DNA of 64,000 nt from a virus: positions 1 through 64,000 of IMG/VR virus record IMGVR_UViG_3300028364_000026, one strand, 5' to 3'. The notes under the pieces were generated by a model. That model searched no databases. It was not told the origin of the DNA and worked only from the letters and a program-made list of their open reading frames with translations. The translations under genes and the position numbers were made by a program. Positions 51,702-59,000 of this stretch are shown here, piece after piece. The stretch's first letter is position 1, and the number at the start of each line of letters is the position of its first letter.

Positions 51702-52466
51702 TTATGTTAAACTTTGTTTTAATGCCATTAGTTTTGAAATGTTATTAAAAAAATCTTCATTAATTTCTTTTTTATCATTCAAAAGTCTATCTTTTACATT
51801 CAAAAGTTTATCTTTTGTGTCTGCTGAACTACCAATTAAACGCTCATTAACCATATCAATACATTCTCTAAGTGTGTTTAAATACACCTCTTCTTTTTTA
51901 GATGAATCAGAATCAATTAATACTTTTAAAAGATTCTTTTCACTCTCATTAATACCAGAATACCTTTCGTTATATTTATCGACTAATATGGTTGTCATCA
52001 TACTATTTGGTAACCCAGTGTCTTCATAAATTTCTCTAGGTTTATTATTTGTAATAAATTTTATTATATTGGCTGTAGCCTCTACAATTATATCTATATT
52101 TTTAACATTCTTCTTAGTGAAAATTAAAACCTCAATGTCTTCATGAAGCTTAATGTTATCATACACTTTATTATAACTTTCAGTTATTGGTTTAGCTAAA
52201 CCTAAATTTAGTTTTTTAATCTCTTCCCTATTAAATTTATTTAAAAGACCTATATTTTCTTGTAGAAATAAATTCGCTTTGAATTCATTTGATTCTACTT
52301 TATTTTCAATGTTATCATAAATAAGAAATTGAGTCTTTAAAATTTCATTTTCTTTTATTGATTTAACATACTTCTTAAACATTATCCTAGAATTTTTGTC
52401 TTTGGTTGGTAAACCTTCAACTAAAATACTATTATATGAATTAGTAATTTTTCCAAAATTTTGCAT
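51702..52466 (-). CDS. Probable prohead core protein (254 aa)
   Basis: The N-terminus (MQNFGKITNSYNSILVE-GLP) resembles a capsid-targeting peptide with LVE site. The body is helical and charged with further (I/L)-x-E sites (PITES, IIVEA). It lies between portal and protease, where T4 has small prohead core proteins (gp67, gp68). A variant motif AATAAATAT-type (52480-52488) lies upstream. The core-protein role is inferred. Confidence 0.5.
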   Translation of the reverse strand: MQNFGKITNSYNSILVEGLPTKDKNSRIMFKKYVKSIKENEILKTQFLIYDNIENKVESNEFKANLFLQENIGLLNKFNREEIKKLNLGLAKPITESYNKVYDNIKLHEDIEVLIFTKKNVKNIDIIVEATANIIKFITNNKPREIYEDTGLPNSMMTTILVDKYNERYSGINESEKNLLKVLIDSDSSKKEEVYLNTLRECIDMVNERLIGSSADTKDKLLNVKDRLLNDKKEINEDFFNNISKLMALKQSLT

Positions 52467-52509
52467 ACCTATATTTATTAATAAATATTATAATAATTTG
52501 TAAAATGTA

Positions 52510-55500
52510 TTATTCTAATAATTTATTTATATCATCAATCATAGTATTAACTGATTTGTTTATTTTTACTGATTTATCGTAAATCTTAACCCTTTCATTT
52601 TTTAAAGTGTTATCCTCAGTTTTAATAGATTCTACCAATACATCAACCCATTTATTTTGATATTTTTTAGTTTTTTGAACCATTTTATTATTTAATTCAA
52701 CTCTTTTATTAGTTAATAATTTATCTACTCTAACTAAATTTTCTGTCAAATTAGCTGGTTCCGCTTCTTCAACAGAACCTAAATCTTCTCCACCTAAATC
52801 TTCTCCACCTAAATCTTCACCACCAGTTTCTAAACTGTCGTCTCCACCTTCAGTTTCTCCATCACCAAAGTCTAAATCTTCACCACCAGAACCTCCACCT
52901 CCAAATGAAGCACCTCCTCCACCCCCAAATGAAGCACCTCCTCCAGAAGCATCTCCACCCTCTTCACCTTCAGATGGGTTACCACCTTCTAGTGCGGCTT
53001 TAAAATCACCATATATTCTATCTACAGTATCAAACATACCAGTATGTTTAATAACACTTGAGGTGTTAGCTAATTCAGCTGAAGCAGCTTTTTCCATTCT
53101 TTGTTCAAGTAAATCAGATTTTATTTCATCATTAGACCAACCCAGTATTTCTCTATGAGCACGTGTCCAAGACATAACAGCAAAACCATTTCCAATATCA
53201 GCAACAGCATCTTTAACCAACGTAACTTTTTGTTGTAGGTGCTCAACCTTAAGCATTTCAGCTTGGGTTGATGGGTTATTTAACGTTAATGTAAAATTAT
53301 CTAAGTCCTCATCAAAACCTAATAAATATAGATGTATAATCGCTATTTTATTTAATTCTTGCAACATAGATTGTTGAATACGGTTAATCGTTCTAGAAAA
53401 TCGGATATCTTGTATCGCTAAATTCTTTCCATCACCAGCAGCTTCTTCAAAACCTAAAAATGGTTTTGGTACTCTTAGGGCTGTAAATAAATTTCTTTGA
53501 AGGTACTCTATATCAGAAATCTGGTCTAAATTACTGTTTTTCAAGTAGTTACCAGCTTCTGTTGCAAATGTATGATAATTATGGTATAATTCATCACCAT
53601 CAACAGTTATTGTTCCAGTATCTATTTTAATGGATGACCATTCAATAATACTTACTTTACGTATATTATCTTCTGTGTCATTAACACTATCATTGTTAAA
53701 TGTCATCAATGAATCACCAACGACTAAATCTTTAGCTTCAACAAAACCTTTAGTTTTATGCACCCATTTATGGTCGGGTGTTGTTGTAATTGACTGACCA
53801 TTATCTAAGGTTACTTTCATAACTTCAGTATTCATTCTAGTTTCACCAGCCCAAGTAATAATACCTGAAGCTAAAGCACCTGTATTAGGGTCACAAGAGT
53901 GTACCCACATATCTTTATTACCATTGTTCCATTCTGAAATAATTTCATTAAGTTCTAGTGTTCTACCATCTAATAATGGAATCCGAGTATCTAAAGCGAT
54001 ACAAGCACCAGGCAAAGTATCAATCGGGTTAGGAGCATCTTCTGTTCTTACTGGTATAAAATAATCTTGGTCGTTACTTAATTGATGATGTTTTAAATCT
54101 ATTTGACCAGTCTGTGGGTCAACAATAGGCATACGTTTAAATCTATCCGCTATTGAGTTTACGTAACTTTCTACATCGGCTTCATCAATGTTACCAACAT
54201 AAATTTTATAAACACGTCTTTCTGGTGCTCTAGTAACTCTATAAACCAACATTGCATCTTCAGAAAGAATTAATTGTTTCCAAATACGTCTTGCTTTCTC
54301 TAAAATAGAATTGTGGACAACGATACCATTTGCATAGAAATTATGGTTATCATTTTCAACATATATATCGTATGTTTCGTGTTCACCACTTTCCTCAATT
54401 GATTTAATCGGTTCTAAAATAAAATCATTAGTTAACCTATTATCAACAACTAATAAATCACCTAATTTAAAATCTAGCGTATTTTTATAATCGAATTTAT
54501 TTAATTCGGTATCATAATACATTATTTTATGTTCTTTAGATGCGTCTATAAAATTATGTTCGGTGCTGAGTTTATAAGTTTTTTTATTACCAGAATTAAC
54601 AGTATCCAATACTTTTGACAATACTTTCACTTGATTAATTACATCAAATGAATAAACCATATCACCAATAACAATATCTTTTATCTCCTTATACCCCTCA
54701 CTTGTCTCAACGCTAGAATCATATTTTAAACACGTACCGTAAGGCAAACGTCTATCATCCCCTAATAAACGGAAATGAGCTATTTGCCATGAATTAAATT
54801 CTATATCACTTCCTCTCCAATAAAATTTGACTTTATCTACAGTTGAGTTTTCTGTATTAGCTGAGCCAGTGACCATTTCAAATAAACCAACTTCTCTACG
54901 TTCCATCTCATAATTAGGTAATTGCTTACCACCAACAACCCCTTGTTTTTCATCAATATTTAAAAAAACAAAATTATCACCATACTTACAATTTGATAAA
55001 AACACACCAGAATTTATTGAGTATGAACCATTTAAATCTTTACCACAAATTGGGAAATTATGTCTATCGTGTTCTCCATTAGGCCCAACAGCTTCTAGAC
55101 AATACACATTTGAAGTTTCAGCTAACTTAATTACCGAAACGACTTTATGGTTAATTACTTTTTTTATTAAATTTATATCTTCGGCATTAAACGACATAAG
55201 TGATTCACCCACAACTAAACTATCAGCTCTTTTAAATGAACCATCCATAACCATATATTCATGGTCTGGTGTCGTATCAATATATGTTTCATCTTCTAGC
55301 GTTACACGATATAATTCACTATCTTCTCTGGTTAAATCACACCATATGATTTTACTAGGTACGATAACTTGGGTCTCATCCTGAATAGCGAAAGACCAAA
55401 TTTCCTCACCTAATTTAACCCTAACAGATAAGTCTTTTATAGTTGTTTCTGTCCCATCCAATAAAGGGATTATAGAATCTTCTCTAATTGGAGTATTTCT

Positions 55501-55959
55501 AACCCACATAGGTAATGACGTATGTAAATCTAACCTATTAAAAAACAAATCTTCAAGTATACCCTTTACTCTATTACTATCAGAATAAATATTTAACACC
55601 CTACCATTATCGTTAACTGTAGTAGATTCTTCCATCATTACATCTAATGCGGCTGCGATTGTTGGGTAAAACTCCATTGCTTCAAAATCCGAATATGAGC
55701 CAATACGAGTTGTTTCATAATTCATAGATTGCTGAAATAAGCCACTCTCAACTTTTTTCCACATCCCACCCAAATATTTATTTTGTTGAGCTTGTAGTTT
55801 TGCTCTCTCAAAGTCAGCTTTATTATCTGTTTTTAATATTTCGGTATTACCACCTAAATTATATCTTTGAGTTGGTTGTTTTTGGGTTAATCTATTTGAT
55901 TCTGGACCAACAATTTGACCTAATCTTTGAAAAATTGTTAATTTATTGGTATTTGCCAT
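52510..55959 (-). CDS. 20: Portal protein, gp20-like, with three inteins (1149 aa)
   Basis: Forms the dodecameric DNA gate at the head vertex. Extein landmarks: GSYSDFEAMEFYPTIAAALDV near residue 90, SLPMWVRN joined to CKYGDNFVFLNI, then DDRRLPYGT joined to SILEKARRIWKQLIL. IDTLPGA joins SNLDQISDIEYLQRNLFTALRVPK, which matches the T4 LPGG...DV..F...L..ALRVP region. Without the three mini-inteins (168, 141, 156 residues) it has 684 residues, longer than T4 gp20 (524). Much of the excess is a Gly-rich, acidic C-terminal region with GGEDLGGEDL repeats and a helical tail. Confidence 0.95.
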   Translation of the reverse strand: MANTNKLTIFQRLGQIVGPESNRLTQKQPTQRYNLGGNTEILKTDNKADFERAKLQAQQNKYLGGMWKKVESGLFQQSMNYETTRIGSYSDFEAMEFYPTIAAALDVMMEESTTVNDNGRVLNIYSDSNRVKGILEDLFFNRLDLHTSLPMWVRNTPIREDSIIPLLDGTETTIKDLSVRVKLGEEIWSFAIQDETQVIVPSKIIWCDLTREDSELYRVTLEDETYIDTTPDHEYMVMDGSFKRADSLVVGESLMSFNAEDINLIKKVINHKVVSVIKLAETSNVYCLEAVGPNGEHDRHNFPICGKDLNGSYSINSGVFLSNCKYGDNFVFLNIDEKQGVVGGKQLPNYEMERREVGLFEMVTGSANTENSTVDKVKFYWRGSDIEFNSWQIAHFRLLGDDRRLPYGTCLKYDSSVETSEGYKEIKDIVIGDMVYSFDVINQVKVLSKVLDTVNSGNKKTYKLSTEHNFIDASKEHKIMYYDTELNKFDYKNTLDFKLGDLLVVDNRLTNDFILEPIKSIEESGEHETYDIYVENDNHNFYANGIVVHNSILEKARRIWKQLILSEDAMLVYRVTRAPERRVYKIYVGNIDEADVESYVNSIADRFKRMPIVDPQTGQIDLKHHQLSNDQDYFIPVRTEDAPNPIDTLPGACIALDTRIPLLDGRTLELNEIISEWNNGNKDMWVHSCDPNTGALASGIITWAGETRMNTEVMKVTLDNGQSITTTPDHKWVHKTKGFVEAKDLVVGDSLMTFNNDSVNDTEDNIRKVSIIEWSSIKIDTGTITVDGDELYHNYHTFATEAGNYLKNSNLDQISDIEYLQRNLFTALRVPKPFLGFEEAAGDGKNLAIQDIRFSRTINRIQQSMLQELNKIAIIHLYLLGFDEDLDNFTLTLNNPSTQAEMLKVEHLQQKVTLVKDAVADIGNGFAVMSWTRAHREILGWSNDEIKSDLLEQRMEKAASAELANTSSVIKHTGMFDTVDRIYGDFKAALEGGNPSEGEEGGDASGGGASFGGGGGASFGGGGSGGEDLDFGDGETEGGDDSLETGGEDLGGEDLGGEDLGSVEEAEPANLTENLVRVDKLLTNKRVELNNKMVQKTKKYQNKWVDVLVESIKTEDNTLKNERVKIYDKSVKINKSVNTMIDDINKLLE
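52780..52960 (-). repeat. Low-complexity repeats in the portal C-terminus
   Basis: A 15-bp unit encoding GGEDL or GEDLG is repeated at about 52785-52815, and a Gly-rich ASFGGGG unit twice near 52880-52945. Coding, probably a flexible tail expanded by slippage. Confidence 0.7.
53536..54003 (-). other. Portal intein 3, mini-intein (156 aa)
   Basis: Cys653 (CIALDTRIPLLDG) to NYLKN808 before Ser. Block B is TTPDHKWVH, and the final block is YHTFATEAGNYLKN with Lys before Asn. It shares IPLLDG, TTPDH and LVVGxSLMxFN with portal intein 1, so the two are related. Excision gives LPGA-SNLDQISD. Confidence 0.93.
54310..54732 (-). other. Portal intein 2, mini-intein (141 aa)
   Basis: Cys410 (CLKYDSSVETSEG) to IVVHN550 before Ser. 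Block B DASKEHKIMYY, block F TYDIYVENDNHNFYANG. Excision rebuilds LPYGT-SILEKARR. Complete splicing domain, no endonuclease. Confidence 0.95.
54991..55494 (-). other. Portal intein 1, atypical N-terminus (168 aa)
   Basis: Starts at Thr156 (TPIREDSIIPLLDG) or Pro157 and ends FLSN before Cys324. Block B is TTPDHEYMV. Block F is NVYCLEAVGPNGEHD with a Cys in the F:4 place. No Cys or Ser is at position 1. Excision with T1 gives WVRN-CKYGDN; with P1 it gives the usual WVRNT-CKYGDN. No endonuclease domain. Confidence 0.85.
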
Positions 55960-56008
55960 TGTTTTTTTTATAAGTATAGTTTATTTTTTAAAAATTTAAA
56001 TAGTTATT

Positions 56009-59000
56009 TTATTTTCTACGTCCAAATAACCAACCATATTGACCATTTGGGTCTCTTGGGTTTTTAAAGGTTTCTTTAGGTTTTGAGTATATTTTAGAAT
56101 CAATAGGTCTAGAGTCTACTCTTTCATTTACTATTGGTTTATTCGAACCACCATTCAACCAAGAACTTAACATTGCTTTGTTTTGTTTCTCCAATCTTTC
56201 AAGACTCTTAAATGAATGTTCAGCAACCCATAAAGCCATAGCAATGGCCATGATTAAATCATCGTGAGCACCTTCTTGGTGGTCTGGGCGACCATTTTTG
56301 TAAATAAAGGTATTCAGTTCGGTAATCATTCTAGCCGAACGAATTTTTATAGTATTGGTCCTAATACTATATTCTAAGTTTGATATCATAGGTAAACGCA
56401 CACTTGTTGCATGAAATCCTGGGATTTTATTATCAGAACTACCACTTACAAGTTCTCTTTGTCTAGCTGAAAGTATTTTACCGTTTGAATTGTCGTAATG
56501 TAACAATTTATATTCGAATTCAAGTAACTTTAATACAGTTGAAACACCCATACCACCAGTAACATCGACTACTGTATATGCTTTATACTTTGAACCATAT
56601 TCCTCAACTATTTGTGCCAGTAAATCAGGTTGTATTTTACCTTGATACTCCATAACTTCTTCCATTACAGTAATATCAATAATAACTACAGTAGATTCAT
56701 CGGCACCATCACCTCTACTTACATCACAATTATGTGTTGTTATATGGTGACACATAAAAGTGTTAGTTTCACATTCAAAATTATAAACATCCCCAGTAAA
56801 CTTAGACTTGTTTATGTTGTTAACTTTAAAATAAATATAATCTTTATTGTCATCAAAATGACAAGAGTTAATGGTTTGTTTATTATTTGAGTTAAAATCA
56901 TTAAAATTTAATTCATTTAATTCAGTATCATCAGTTTTATAAATTAGTTTTATTAAATCTAAACTGTCATGACTAGCTAAAGTTAAATCATAGCTTTCTG
57001 TCCCCCCCAATTTACCTAAAGATGAAACAACCCCCAATGAAAATATAATATCTTGTACTGACTCTAATAATTCTAAATTTACACCAACAAAACTCAGTTT
57101 TAGGTATTGTTTAGTTTTACTCAAACATCCATTACTATCAAAGTAACCTCTAATTAATTCTTTTTTGTTTTCATCAGAGATAAACTTAACCCACTCTGAT
57201 ATTTTATTGTCATTTGAATTTTGACCAAAGTTTTCTAATATAAAATAATATAAAAATTTATAATTAAATTCTATTGTTTTGTTATTATGGCTAAATAATG
57301 GTGAACAGTTAAATAATCGGGTTATAATATTTTTATATTTTTCGACATAACCTTTTTGGGTTTTATCAAAATTTAGTGATATTGAATGGGAATCTTTAGT
57401 TAACGAACCATTACCTAACCACATACCAATAAACCACCAAAAATCGTTATCGAGTAATGGTGAATCGATATTACAAGGTACATCATTAGTTACTACCCAT
57501 TTATCTTCATAAGTGGAATTAATTGATTTTTTGTAGGTGTTAGGGACTTTTACCCAATCACCTACTTCAACCTCTTCTACCCTTGTATAATTGAAATCTA
57601 AATCTAAATTACTTTTACTAATTAAAATTGGGTGTTCCTTGGTGAATGTTGTTGTTCTAAACGTACTATCCATTTGTATTTCAAATATATCCTCATCAAT
57701 TACAGGATAAATTTGTCTATTAATTATATTTACGTAATTACCATCTTCACTTACTAACTTATCGTTAATGTCAACATCTTTAATATTTACTAACCCTTTA
57801 TCAGTTAATACTTTTTCGTATGGGGTTAAACACCCCAATATATATTGGTGTCCTTCAATAGGTTCAGCCCATACCCATATTTCCTTATTTGCACCAAAAG
57901 TTGCAATTGGTTCTTTTACGTTATTCTTTTCCTGAAACAAAATAAATTCTTCTGCAATAACGTTACCTCCAGAACCAATGAACGACACATCAAGTTCTTG
58001 TGCAATCATTTTTGCGTCATTATTCATACCCATACACATACCTTCATACCAAGTAGAAGTAGCTTTCCAACCATCATCTAAACGAAGTTTATAAGATTCA
58101 AAAGTGAATTCATACTCGCTTTCTACAATATCGTCTTTTAACCAACGTAAGTCTTTATTATAACGCAAATCTTCATGCCATTTCATTTCAACAATATTGA
58201 AATTATTTTTCTTATATTTTGCTTGGTCGTAAGTTTTATAATATAAAGAATCCATACCATTTGGTGTTTGATGACCTAATATACCATTATAAATAACGGA
58301 ATGACACCAAAAATCATTAGTTTCAGGTAATGAAACATCATATGTTTTATTTTTAAGTTTTTCTAATTTAGTTATTGGAACCCATTTTGAATCTTTAAAA
58401 TTAATTTTATCAATTGAATATCTGGATAAATCAAGATTTAAAACATTAATAAAATAATCTATAAATTCATTAAAAATATTTACTGATAAATTAGCTGTTT
58501 TGTTTTTATTATAAATTCTAATTTTATTAACTAGTAAACCAGTGTTAGGTAATTTTCTAACTAATTTATGTTCGTTTATGATATTTCTAATTATATTTTT
58601 ACCGTTTGGTATTATTCTATTATTATAGGATACTAATTTATTTTGTCCTCTTTTTATTTGTTTCCTATTAAATCTAAAACCAATGGTGTCGTAATATTTA
58701 TCCGCATCAATAGATGTTGATGAAATCTTATAATATTGACTACTAACTTTAACTTTTTTAGTTGGTAGTGTTATTCCTTCTGAATAATCAGTTAATATAC
58801 CAAGATTTAAAAATAAAAACCTTATTTGTTGAATTAATTTTTTAGAGGACAAATTTATACCTATCGTACCTCTAATATTATCAGAATAACCATCACCATC
58901 CATAATACCTTGTAACATAGCAATAATATTTTCACGCCCCATTTCAAGTAAACGTTTAGGTATTAACTTATTTGGGGCTTTTAAGGTTAAATTAAACCCC

